Assembly: GCA_948616985.1 (NCBI GenBank)
Contig: CAPGDO010000014.1
Coordinates: 1-50,983 of the forward strand
From: MGBC163016 sp910588905
GTDB taxonomy: Bacteria; Actinomycetota; Coriobacteriia; Coriobacteriales; Eggerthellaceae
Direction of reading: 5' to 3'
DNA: 50,983 nt
Below the pieces are notes generated by a model, which saw only the letters and a program-made list of their open reading frames with translations, ran no database searches and was not told the DNA's origin. Position numbers and translations under genes: made by a program. Within the stretch, counting starts at the first letter, position 1. Every line of letters begins with the position of its first letter. Positions 16,863 to 23,231 of the stretch are shown one piece after another.

Positions 16863-16893
16863 TTGACCTTGGGGCTGCCCTAAGGTCTACACT
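16863..16893 (+). promoter_or_regulatory. MerR-type promoter with operator dyad
   Basis: -35 TTGACC (16863-16868) and -10 TACACT (16888-16893) are separated by 19 bp, longer than the optimum 17, and the spacer holds the near-perfect dyad CCTTgGGGCtGCCCtAAGG (16867-16885). Overlong spacers covered by a dyad are the hallmark of MerR-family control, where the regulator untwists DNA to realign the boxes. The regulator gene starts 24 nt downstream, so autoregulation is likely. Confidence 0.85.
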
Positions 16894-16916
16894 TCTCGTG
16901 AAGGAGGTGGAGGCTG

Positions 16917-18032
16917 ATGAAGCTCTACAGCGTCAAAGAGGTCATGGCGATGACCGGCGTGAGCCGGGACATGCTCATCGAATACGAGAAGCGCGGACTG
17001 CTGCATCCCCTTCGCACGGGCGATGTGGCGAATAACCGCCGCATGTATCGGGAAGAGGACATCGATGATCTGGGCAAGGTGCTCGCGTTGCGCGCCTATG
17101 AGTTCAGCCTCAATGACATCGTGCGCATCCTGGGGGATGACGAAGCCGACATCTACAGCATCCTCCAAGAGAAGCTGGAAGCGCTGCGTCGCAAAGAGAA
17201 CCATCTGCGCAATCTCATCCTCTTCGCCAAGTTCATAGATATCACCGATACGGATCTCTTCACGGGTATCTTAGAGGGGCCGGATGACATAGATGCCTAT
17301 GCGGATGCCATGCGGGGAACGGAAGCCTATCGCGTGGCGGTGAAGCGCCTACAGAGCCGCACGGATGAGGAGGCGGAGCAGATGATCGAAGAGCTCTACG
17401 ATATCATCCATGATCTGGTGACCCTAGAGGAATCAGAGGGTTTTCACGGAGTGGAGCGGCAGGTTGATGCCTACTTCGCTTGGTGGGATGAGAATGTAGC
17501 CCCCTTGGAGGGCCTGGGCTATCTCGGTTTCTGGGCTATCTTCGAAGATGACCAGCTGCTTCCGGCCATCGCTGAGGCTATCGGAGAAGAGTCCACCTCG
17601 TCCACGCTGCAGATGTCCGCCTTCTATGTATACATGAAGCGGCTCGCGCTCAAGATCCAGCAGACGATCAAGGTCATAGCGAAGGAGGCTGATGTCGATG
17701 TGGTCGCAGCGCGGGAGGAGGCATCCCTCTTAGTGCATGAGATCCTTGAGGCGATGCTCGGGGATGCGAGCATACCGTTCACTGAGGATATGCAAGACCT
17801 CTGCATATTGATCCTTGGATACCTTGACGGCATGCTGGAGGACGAAGAGCTCATGGCCTACTTGGATCCGCGAGGCTGCATCTCTCTGGACCGTGATCTT
17901 CTTGCGAAAGCATCCAGCATCCTTGAGTTGTTGGCTATTGCAGGGGGAGAGGGCGGCCCATCGGATGGCGAGGTATCAGAAGGTGAAGAGGTCTCTGACC
18001 TCAATGTCCAAGGCATCGGCGATGCGGGCTAG
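16917..18032 (+). CDS. MerR family transcriptional regulator with long helical effector domain
   Basis: A 371-residue regulator. The N-terminal winged helix (about 1-75) begins MKLYSVKEVMAMTGVSRDMLIEYEKRGLL and has NRRMYREEDI, as in MerR. A coiled-coil dimer helix follows (about 80-115). The remaining 250 residues are acidic and helical, with no Cys cluster of the metal-sensing type and no clear TipA or GyrI-like signature; possibly they bind a small ligand or drug, which is inference. AAGGAGG precedes the ATG at 16917 by 9 nt. Its promoter has the MerR architecture, so it probably controls itself. The 3' end overlaps the convergent XRE gene by 57 nt. Confidence 0.85.
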   Translation: MKLYSVKEVMAMTGVSRDMLIEYEKRGLLHPLRTGDVANNRRMYREEDIDDLGKVLALRAYEFSLNDIVRILGDDEADIYSILQEKLEALRRKENHLRNLILFAKFIDITDTDLFTGILEGPDDIDAYADAMRGTEAYRVAVKRLQSRTDEEAEQMIEELYDIIHDLVTLEESEGFHGVERQVDAYFAWWDENVAPLEGLGYLGFWAIFEDDQLLPAIAEAIGEESTSSTLQMSAFYVYMKRLALKIQQTIKVIAKEADVDVVAAREEASLLVHEILEAMLGDASIPFTEDMQDLCILILGYLDGMLEDEELMAYLDPRGCISLDRDLLAKASSILELLAIAGGEGGPSDGEVSEGEEVSDLNVQGIGDAG

Positions 18033-18191
18033 ATCATCGATGCCCACGCCCACGCGACCGGTCTCAATGCGCCAGATGTGGGATTTGCTGCTGCCCACCA
18101 TGAGCGCCAGCTTCTCTTGGGAAAGCCCTTGGCTCTCGCGGCGTGTGCGAATGGCAGCCCCTAAAGCAGCCCGTTTCTGAGTGATATCCAT
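17976..18191 (-). CDS. XRE family (Cro/CI-type) repressor
   Basis: A 71-residue protein that is almost entirely one helix-turn-helix domain: LGAAIRTRRESQGLSQEKLALMVG, then SSKSHIWRIETGRVGVGIDDLARIADALD. Small XRE proteins of this kind act as dimeric repressors. It is divergent from the PH-like/SPFH/zinc-ribbon cassette. The 88-bp gap contains a 7-bp inverted repeat (18224-18241), a plausible operator for both directions. No Shine-Dalgarno is evident before the ATG at 18191. Its coding end overlaps the end of the MerR-type gene, so the two converge. Confidence 0.85.
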   Translation of the reverse strand: MDITQKRAALGAAIRTRRESQGLSQEKLALMVGSSKSHIWRIETGRVGVGIDDLARIADALDIEVRDLFTF

Positions 18192-18223
18192 GCTTAAAGC
18201 CTATGTGCTAGACTTCATCTTAC

Positions 18224-18241
18224 GGCTTCAAATATGAAGCC
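18224..18241. promoter_or_regulatory. Candidate XRE operator
   Basis: GGCTTCA, 4 nt, TGAAGCC: a perfect 7-bp inverted repeat between the divergent XRE gene and the zinc-ribbon cassette. Related half-sites nearby (AAAGCC at 18196, GACTTCA at 18211) may be additional weak sites. Size and position suit a Cro-type dimer. Confidence 0.6.
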
Positions 18242-18279
18242 TAAAGAAACAGAAGCATTTATCGAAAGAGAATTATCAA

Positions 18280-18891
18280 ATGGCGAAAATAAACCTTTTG
18301 CCTAACGAAGCGATCATACTTCGCGACTCGCAGATGAAGCATGATCGAGGTAAAGGCTATTGCTCTGAGCTGGATGAGCTCGTTTTGACCAATCAGGCTC
18401 TGATCGTGGTTCATAAGGGCATGCTGGGCATGGCGAAGGATATACAGCGATTTCCCCTTGATCAAGTGGTCGTTGCGAATGGGTCTCCTCGCGTGATGAT
18501 TGGCATGTCCCAGGAAAGCAAGCGACAGTTGCATGTGTATTTTCTACATGGTATCGAAGCTTTCTCCCTTGGAGAATCCGATGAAGATGCGCAGGGTGGT
18601 CTGCTTGACCTCTTATTCGTCTCAGCGAGGGAGAAAGAGGACCGTAATCTGCACCAATGGCAGGCCGCGATTGCACAGGCAGTCATGGCTCTTCCTCAAA
18701 ACGTCCGCGCCGTCACTCCACAGATCCAGACTGCTCCTGTGAATGCATCAAACAGTGGACCTGCGGCTAGCAACGCAGAAGTTCCTATTGTTCATGTTAC
18801 GAAGAAATGCATCGGCTGTATGGCACCTCTATCGGGAGCGCAGGGTCAGAAGATCGCTTGCAGATATTGCGACACCGAGCAGGCGTTATAA
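18280..18891 (+). CDS. PH-like protein with C-terminal zinc ribbon
   Basis: A 203-residue protein not recognised by name. The first about 135 residues alternate strands and a closing helix (LTNQALIVVHKGMLGMAKDIQRFPLDQVV, then VYFLHGIEAFSLGE), as in bacterial PH-like domains. A Pro/Ala/Asn linker follows, and the last 25 residues hold CIGC...CRYC, a two-knuckle zinc ribbon. No membrane helix is present. It is the first gene of a cassette with an SPFH protein (13-nt gap) and a zinc-ribbon membrane protein. The Shine-Dalgarno is weak (AAAGAG). Function is unknown; a role in sensing or docking at the membrane is conjecture from the partners. Confidence 0.7.
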   Translation: MAKINLLPNEAIILRDSQMKHDRGKGYCSELDELVLTNQALIVVHKGMLGMAKDIQRFPLDQVVVANGSPRVMIGMSQESKRQLHVYFLHGIEAFSLGESDEDAQGGLLDLLFVSAREKEDRNLHQWQAAIAQAVMALPQNVRAVTPQIQTAPVNASNSGPAASNAEVPIVHVTKKCIGCMAPLSGAQGQKIACRYCDTEQAL

Positions 18892-18904
18892 GAAGGGGCT
18901 ATCT

Positions 18905-20023
18905 ATGGGCATTCTCAAGGCTATCTCCGGCTCCGTTAGCGGTACCTTTGCTGATCAGTGGAAAGATATATACACCGCACGTCCGTTCACTGAACATGAT
19001 GCGATCGTTCCTGGAACGCTTAAGAACACGAATCGGGGCCGCGGTGCGAATCTCCATGGCTCGGATGGTGTGATCACGAATGGGTCGCGCATCTTCGTAC
19101 CTGAGAATACGGCCGCCTATGTGTTCAGTCAAGCAGGCATCGAGACCATCGTTACTGAATCAGGGGATTACATCTACGAGAGCGGGGAAGAGAGCTTATT
19201 CAATAACGATACGATAATCTCGTTCGTCAATCAGATCGCTGACCGTGTGGGTTACGGTGGTATCCCGGTCATGGAGAAGCGGATAGCGTTCGTCAACTTG
19301 CGCGAGATCAGGCATATCCCATTCGGGACCCGTGGTCCTCAAGTTTATAACGATCTGTATTACAAATGCGATCTCGAAGTCTATTCACATGGGCTCTTCT
19401 CGATCAAGATCACTGACCCCACCGCATTCCTTCGCAATTTCGTTCCAGCAAACGTGTTCAATTATTCATTCGATTACCCCGCTGCTCGTACGCAGATCAT
19501 CTCAGAGTTCCTTCAGTCATTCATCGTTGCGCTCAACTTTCTTTCAGGTACCTACCGGGTTTCACAACTGCCCGCACAAGCGACTGAGATCGCTAAGAGC
19601 ATTGCGGCGGATAGGGATAACGCAGGAAGCTGGCCCGATCGCTTTGGCTTCAAAGTTGTGAAAGTCGCTATCGAGAACATCGAATTCTCTGCCGATTCGC
19701 GCGAGCTGGTCCGGCAATTCTCTGAGCATCGCATGAATATGCAGGCCTACGAAGAATCATCGCAGCGTGCTTCAAATATCGCTGCACAACAGAAGATCGC
19801 GCAAGGGATTCAGGACAACGGTCTCGGCGATGGAGGCGGCATGCTTTTTGGCATGAACCTTGCTCAGGGACTTACACCGCAGGGGGAGGGGGTGACAGGA
19901 GCACCTGCACTGTCTCTTGACGAGCAGATCGAAGCTGTGAAGCAGCTGAAAGAGCTTCTCGATGAGGGCATCTTGTCTCAAGAGGAATTCGACTCGAAAA
20001 AGAAAGAGATCATGGGGCTGTGA
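18905..20023 (+). CDS. SPFH domain protein with C-terminal SHOCT motif (YdjI-like)
   Basis: A 372-residue protein. The first about 290 residues form an SPFH (stomatin/prohibitin/flotillin) domain of the YdjI type, also annotated as virion core protein-like, with TARPFTEHDAIVPGT, VPENTAAYVFSQAGIE and FGFKVVKVAIENIEFS. A Gln/Gly-rich linker follows, then a SHOCT motif (LDEQIEAVKQLKELLDEGILSQEEFDSKKKEI), common at the end of membrane-associated oligomers. In Bacillus, YdjI is encoded with PspA and a zinc-ribbon protein and is linked to membrane stress. AAGGGG precedes the ATG at 18905. A longer in-frame opening to 18743 overlaps the upstream gene and is not used. Confidence 0.88.
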   Translation: MGILKAISGSVSGTFADQWKDIYTARPFTEHDAIVPGTLKNTNRGRGANLHGSDGVITNGSRIFVPENTAAYVFSQAGIETIVTESGDYIYESGEESLFNNDTIISFVNQIADRVGYGGIPVMEKRIAFVNLREIRHIPFGTRGPQVYNDLYYKCDLEVYSHGLFSIKITDPTAFLRNFVPANVFNYSFDYPAARTQIISEFLQSFIVALNFLSGTYRVSQLPAQATEIAKSIAADRDNAGSWPDRFGFKVVKVAIENIEFSADSRELVRQFSEHRMNMQAYEESSQRASNIAAQQKIAQGIQDNGLGDGGGMLFGMNLAQGLTPQGEGVTGAPALSLDEQIEAVKQLKELLDEGILSQEEFDSKKKEIMGL

Positions 20024-20057
20024 GATCTCCCCAGCATATGAAGAGGAGGAACGAAAC

Positions 20058-21233
20058 GTGAGAACATGTGGAACATGCGGCACTGAAGTACCCAACAATG
20101 CATCCAGCTGTCCTACTTGTGGCGGTTTAGTGGGAGAACCCATCGCATCTGCAGATGGTGCATCACCTGTAACTGCGCCTGCGCAAGCAGCGGCACCGGT
20201 GCCAAAGAAGAAGGGGAAGATGTTTAAGATCGTAGTAGGCATTGTCATCCTCTTGGTCGTACTGATTGCCGTTGGTTCTTGCAGCGGTTCGTGCAGTAAT
20301 CGAGCAGATACGGCGGAAGAGGACTGGCCAACAGGGCCCCTTGCCCAAATGATCCCGAGCATGGATCGCAAGTGTGAATTCGTGACCGAAGGCAAAGACA
20401 GCTTATCTATACGGGTTGCAGATAGAATAGAGAAAAAGGATTTCACCAGCTATGTTGACAAGTGCAAAGAGTTCGGATTCACAGTGGATGCTGATGAGAT
20501 CGGCGATGCCTACGATGCCTATAACTCTGAAGGATACAAGCTGTCTATTACGTATAGCGCTTACTCCAAAGATATGTCCATTCACCTTGATGCTCCTAAG
20601 GCTGATGGTGAACTCATCTGGCCGACGATGGGTCTGGCAACTATGTTGCCGAATCCCAATAAAGCGAAAGGTAGCGTAGCCGTCGATTCGGCAACCCAGT
20701 TCATGGCCTATGTTGGTGAAATGGATAAGGCAGCCTACAACGCGTATGTAGATCAATGTATAGAAAAGGGCTTTAGCGTTGATTACAGCAAGGATGACGT
20801 TTTTTTCGATGCGGAAGATAGCCAAGGTAACTCGCTGCATCTTGAGTATGAAGGGTTCAGCACGATGTCTATCTCCCTCTATGCAGCTAAGGGTAGCCCC
20901 TCTTCTTCAGCAGCCTCATCGAGTGCTACGTCAGAGCCAGTCGCATCTTCCAGCTCGAACGTCACTGCAACTTCGGATGCCGATTTCAAGCAAGTAATGG
21001 ACGACTACGAGAAGTTCATGGACGATTACATTGCCTTCATGGAGAAGTACAGTTCCTCCGGAAACCCTGTCAGCATGGCAGCTGATTACGCAAAGATGAT
21101 GGCTGATTATTCGACGATGACAGCGAAGATCGATGCGATTGATGAAGATAGTCTCACAGAAGAAGACTATCTTTACTACATAGAAGTCGTGAATCGGGTG
21201 AATGAGAAGCTTGCTAACGCTTCAGTCGAATAG
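20058..21233 (+). CDS. Zinc-ribbon, single-TM protein with two DUF6591-like repeats
   Basis: A 391-residue protein starting at GTG 20058 (AGGAGG upstream). The N-terminal zinc ribbon has CGTC and CPTC; a Pro/Ala/Lys linker precedes one membrane helix (about 55-75) with SCSGSCS after it. Outside lie two related repeats of about 90 residues, each opening WPT and containing a (Y/F)-x-x-Y-V-D-x-C-x-x-(K/E)-F sort of helix and an SIxLxA end; they resemble DUF6591. A Ser-rich linker leads to a helical tail (DFKQVMDDYEKFMDDYIAFMEKY). The topology suggests a cytosolic ribbon coupled to an external domain. It is the last gene of the XRE-controlled cassette. Function is unknown. Confidence 0.75.
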   Translation: MRTCGTCGTEVPNNASSCPTCGGLVGEPIASADGASPVTAPAQAAAPVPKKKGKMFKIVVGIVILLVVLIAVGSCSGSCSNRADTAEEDWPTGPLAQMIPSMDRKCEFVTEGKDSLSIRVADRIEKKDFTSYVDKCKEFGFTVDADEIGDAYDAYNSEGYKLSITYSAYSKDMSIHLDAPKADGELIWPTMGLATMLPNPNKAKGSVAVDSATQFMAYVGEMDKAAYNAYVDQCIEKGFSVDYSKDDVFFDAEDSQGNSLHLEYEGFSTMSISLYAAKGSPSSSAASSSATSEPVASSSSNVTATSDADFKQVMDDYEKFMDDYIAFMEKYSSSGNPVSMAADYAKMMADYSTMTAKIDAIDEDSLTEEDYLYYIEVVNRVNEKLANASVE

Positions 21234-21256
21234 CGGATTGAAAAGAACTATGTTTT

Positions 21257-21288
21257 GCGGGCGAGGGTTCGCGACCGTCCTCGCCCGC
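21257..21288. terminator. Hairpin after the zinc-ribbon membrane protein gene
   Basis: GCGGGCGAGG and CCTCGCCCGC form a perfect 10-bp, GC-rich stem with a 12-nt loop, 23 nt after the stop. Only a weak T-containing tail (GTTCTCT) follows, so termination may be partial. Confidence 0.55.
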
Positions 21289-21456
21289 GTTCTCTAGATT
21301 GCACAGATGGGCTGGTTATGCTCAAACTGAGCTGTTTGCGGATCCAATCATCCAAAGAGGCGAGGAGGGTAAGGGGTGGAGTCTGTGTATGGGTTCTTGG
21401 GGGTGGGGCTACCGGGTCGCTGAATGCCTTTGTTGCGCCCTCCGCATAAAAATGTC

Positions 21457-21487
21457 ATTGCCTGTGGTTTCGTGCGCCACAGGCAAT
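21457..21487. terminator. Intrinsic terminator in the intergenic stretch
   Basis: ATTGCCTGTGG and CCACAGGCAAT form a perfect 11-bp stem with a 9-nt loop, followed by CTTTTAG and preceded by AAAAATG. It should stop transcription from the left and perhaps from the right. No gene ends close to it; the nearest stop is 224 nt upstream. Confidence 0.8.
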
Positions 21488-21622
21488 CTTTTAGCTCTTT
21501 CTCTGTAGCTGCAATTGTCATGGGGTGGTTTGAGTCTCAGTGAATGATCTTTGCAGACACTGCGTTTGACACCTCCACGTTGGCCGTTTGAATGTAGGCG
21601 CTCAGGTTGTGGTATATTTCCA

Positions 21623-21648
21623 CCAAGAGCTTTGTACCAAGCGCTTGG
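21623..21648. promoter_or_regulatory. Tandem palindromic operator of the AbrB-type antitoxin
   Basis: CCAAGCGCTTGG (21637-21648) is a perfect 12-bp palindrome ending 11 nt before the antitoxin ATG. CCAAGAGCTTTG (21623-21634), 14 bp upstream, is an imperfect copy. A TATATT box (21613-21618) lies just upstream as candidate -10. Two neighbouring palindromes are usual for autoregulated antitoxins. Confidence 0.6.
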
Positions 21649-21659
21649 AAGGAAATGGA

Positions 21660-22025
21660 ATGGAAGCCACCGCAGTTCTGGAACCTCAAACCATAAAGAT
21701 CTCCAGCAAGCGACAGATAACCATTCCGGCCAAGGCGTATAAAGAAATGGGATTCTCTGATTACGCTCTCGTTGAGCAGACCAGGGAAGGTCTTCTCATC
21801 AGGCCACTGAATGTAGACGATGAGGACATTTCGGTCTATGTGCTGCGGAAGCTTGTCGATGCTGGCTACGAGGGTGATGAGTTGATCGAGAGATATAAAG
21901 ATGCCTGCCCTGCTGTACTTGATTTCCGGGAGCGCCTGAGATCCAGCGAACAGCAGATCGGGGAAGGCGATACTGTCTCTTTTGCTGATATGCAGAAGAA
22001 GATGTGCGAGAAGTATGGTCTATGA
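21660..22025 (+). CDS. AbrB/SpoVT-type antitoxin
   Basis: A 121-residue protein. The N-terminal swapped-hairpin AbrB DNA-binding domain is clear in TIKISSKRQITIPAKAYKEMGFSDYALVEQTREGLLIRP; the C-terminal half is acidic and helical (YVLRKLVDAGYEGDELIERYKD), the usual toxin-binding arm. GGAAGGA precedes the ATG at 21660; an upstream in-frame ATG at 21588 has no such signal and lies before the operator. It overlaps the toxin remnant by 11 nt. It likely represses its own promoter through the palindromes at 21623-21648. The antitoxin is intact although its toxin seems truncated. Confidence 0.8.
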   Translation: MEATAVLEPQTIKISSKRQITIPAKAYKEMGFSDYALVEQTREGLLIRPLNVDDEDISVYVLRKLVDAGYEGDELIERYKDACPAVLDFRERLRSSEQQIGEGDTVSFADMQKKMCEKYGL

Positions 22026-22209
22026 GGTAAGAGGTACCTGCGAATTCGAACGGGACTATGACTCCGTTCTGGATTATCTGGTGAATGTACTTCATTCGCG
22101 CAGTGGTGCTATGCATCTTCTTGATGAGATGGATCGGGCGGAATCGCTGCTAAAACATAATCCGTGGAGGCAACATCGCTTCGTTTTTGCTGAGTCCAAT
22201 CAAATATAG
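22015..22209 (+). pseudogene. Truncated RelE/ParE-type toxin
   Basis: A 64-codon frame starting at ATG 22015, inside the end of the antitoxin gene. It begins MVYEVRGTCEFERDYDSVLDY, the first strand and helix of RelE/ParE toxins, and continues through LLDEMDRAESLLKHNP. It then stops after ESNQI, where full toxins (about 100 residues) still need the core strands and the basic C-terminus. No matching C-terminal half is found in any frame of the following 90 bp. It is therefore probably inactive, unless a partner part lies elsewhere. Confidence 0.65.
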
Positions 22210-22298
22210 CTGTAGAGGTAGTAGGGGCGCTTGACGATCAGACGCTTGCGAAGGTGATGGCTACGGTGCTGGTGGTACTAGGCATCGAGACGGTCTGA
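22194..22298 (+). pseudogene. Short orphan coding remnant
   Basis: A second frame with no start of its own reads IAVEVVGALDDQTLAKVMAT then VLVVLGIETV and ends at TGA 22296-22298. Its amphipathic pattern resembles the C-terminal tail of some gene, but I do not recognise which. It follows the toxin truncation directly, consistent with a deletion junction that fused two gene remnants. Confidence 0.35.
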
Positions 22299-22324
22299 GC
22301 CCCCCCCAAGAAGGACGCTTCTGC

Positions 22325-22355
22325 ATCATATTGCATTACGGTAATGCAATATGAT
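22325..22355. promoter_or_regulatory. Perfect 31-bp palindrome, operator of the RelB/PIN module
   Basis: ATCATATTGCATTAC (22325-22339), one central G, and its exact complement (22341-22355). The right arm ends in TATGAT, a possible -10. The antitoxin ATG is 29 nt downstream. Length, symmetry and position fit an operator bound by two ribbon-helix-helix dimers of the antitoxin. Confidence 0.8.
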
Positions 22356-22383
22356 AGAGTGACGGCAGCGAAAGGGGGTAGTG

Positions 22384-22689
22384 ATGTCGGCAACGTTGAA
22401 CGTTAGGATGGATGCTGTTCTTAAGCAGCGTGGTGACGCTGTGCTCAAGGCTCACGGTATCAGTGTGACAGAAGCGGTCCGTATGCTCTGGCAGGAGCTT
22501 GCGGAATCTCGGCAGCTCCCCATCTTCATGGAAACGGATCAAGCTCAAGATACGGCCAAGAAGGCCAAGCGCAACGCGCTTGATCAGCTAGGCTCTTTTC
22601 CTCCCGTTGAGCTGTCTTCTGCTTCTGATCAGGAGTTGAAGGACCTGCTTTATGAAGGCAAGCTCAGAGATTACGAAGCGCTTTCGTGA
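22384..22689 (+). CDS. RelB/DinJ family antitoxin
   Basis: A 101-residue protein. The N-terminal ribbon-helix-helix is typical of RelB/DinJ: ATLNVRMDAVLKQRGDAVLKAHGISVTEAVRMLWQELAE. The C-terminal part (about 55-101) is charged and helical and would wrap the toxin. AAAGGGGG precedes the ATG at 22384. The stop TGA overlaps the toxin start as GTGA, a standard coupling of antitoxin and toxin translation. The partner is a PIN-domain protein and not the YafQ/RelE fold usually tied to this antitoxin family. Autoregulation through the 31-bp palindrome is expected. Confidence 0.88.
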   Translation: MSATLNVRMDAVLKQRGDAVLKAHGISVTEAVRMLWQELAESRQLPIFMETDQAQDTAKKAKRNALDQLGSFPPVELSSASDQELKDLLYEGKLRDYEALS

Positions 22690-23117
22690 GCGTGCTCGTA
22701 GACACCAATGTCTGGCTGGATGTGCTATTGCATCGACAGCCTTTCGAGGCGCTATCGCGAGCTATGCTCATGGCATGCATTGATGACGATATCCCCCTTC
22801 ATGTCGTTAGCACCTCCATCAAGGATATCTTCTATATCATGGAGCGAGCGCATAACGCCGATGATGCTTACAGGGCCGTTGAGTCCGTTTTGACTCTGGC
22901 TGCTGTATCTCCGGTGGATGCAGTGGTATGCGAACGGGCGCTTGATCTGGAGAGGCCAGATTACGAGGATGGCATCGTTGCAGCTGCTGCTCTGGCGGAC
23001 AAGCATGATGCTATCGTGAGCCGTGATGAAAAGGCGTTCGTGGATCTGCCCATTCCGCGATTCACTCCTCAGGGTTACTTGGAGCACTTGGGCTATGAGG
23101 GCATAGAGCTGCCCTAG
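22686..23117 (+). CDS. PIN domain toxin (VapC-like ribonuclease)
   Basis: A 143-residue PIN-domain protein starting at GTG 22686. Conserved acidic residues are visible: Asp6 in VLVDTNVWLDVLL, Glu of AVESVLT in the middle, and the Asp pair in DYEDGIVAAAALADKHDAIVSRD near the end. PIN toxins are Mg-dependent RNases that cleave tRNA or rRNA; antitoxin binding blocks them. The gene is full-length and all catalytic acids appear present, so this is the one module of the three that looks functional. A small hairpin GCTTCG/CGAAGC (23117-23139) follows the stop but lacks a T tract. Confidence 0.85.
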   Translation: MSVLVDTNVWLDVLLHRQPFEALSRAMLMACIDDDIPLHVVSTSIKDIFYIMERAHNADDAYRAVESVLTLAAVSPVDAVVCERALDLERPDYEDGIVAAAALADKHDAIVSRDEKAFVDLPIPRFTPQGYLEHLGYEGIELP

Positions 23118-23175
23118 CTTCGGCACTCTCAAGCGAAGCCCGTTCATACATTCGGTGACAAATGGCCCAGGCACC

Positions 23176-23204
23176 TTGGTTGAGGTCTGCGCTCTGCTTA
23201 CACT
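23176..23204 (+). promoter_or_regulatory. Promoter of the DUF4230 gene
   Basis: TTGGTT (23176-23181), a 17-bp spacer and TACACT (23199-23204), followed 28 nt later by the ATG at 23232. Spacing is ideal and TACACT is also the -10 of the MerR-type gene in this window. Confidence 0.65.
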
Positions 23205-23231
23205 ATCGCACAGGTCTTCGAAAGGAGCATC

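Larger units (their letters stand above)
21234..21659. other. 426-bp intergenic stretch with two hairpins
   Basis: No credible gene is seen; short open frames here are Arg/Gly/Cys-rich and lack start signals. The stretch holds a 10-bp hairpin at 21257-21288, a terminator-like hairpin at 21457-21487 and the operator palindromes of the next toxin-antitoxin module at 21623-21648. The 170 nt between the two hairpins are G-rich and could be a long 3' UTR or a small RNA; the sequence does not decide. Confidence 0.6.

Noticed and set aside
21255..21508. Two short frames (64 and 69 codons) after the zinc-ribbon membrane protein
   Set aside because: They overlap each other and both hairpins, and their composition is unlike a real protein.
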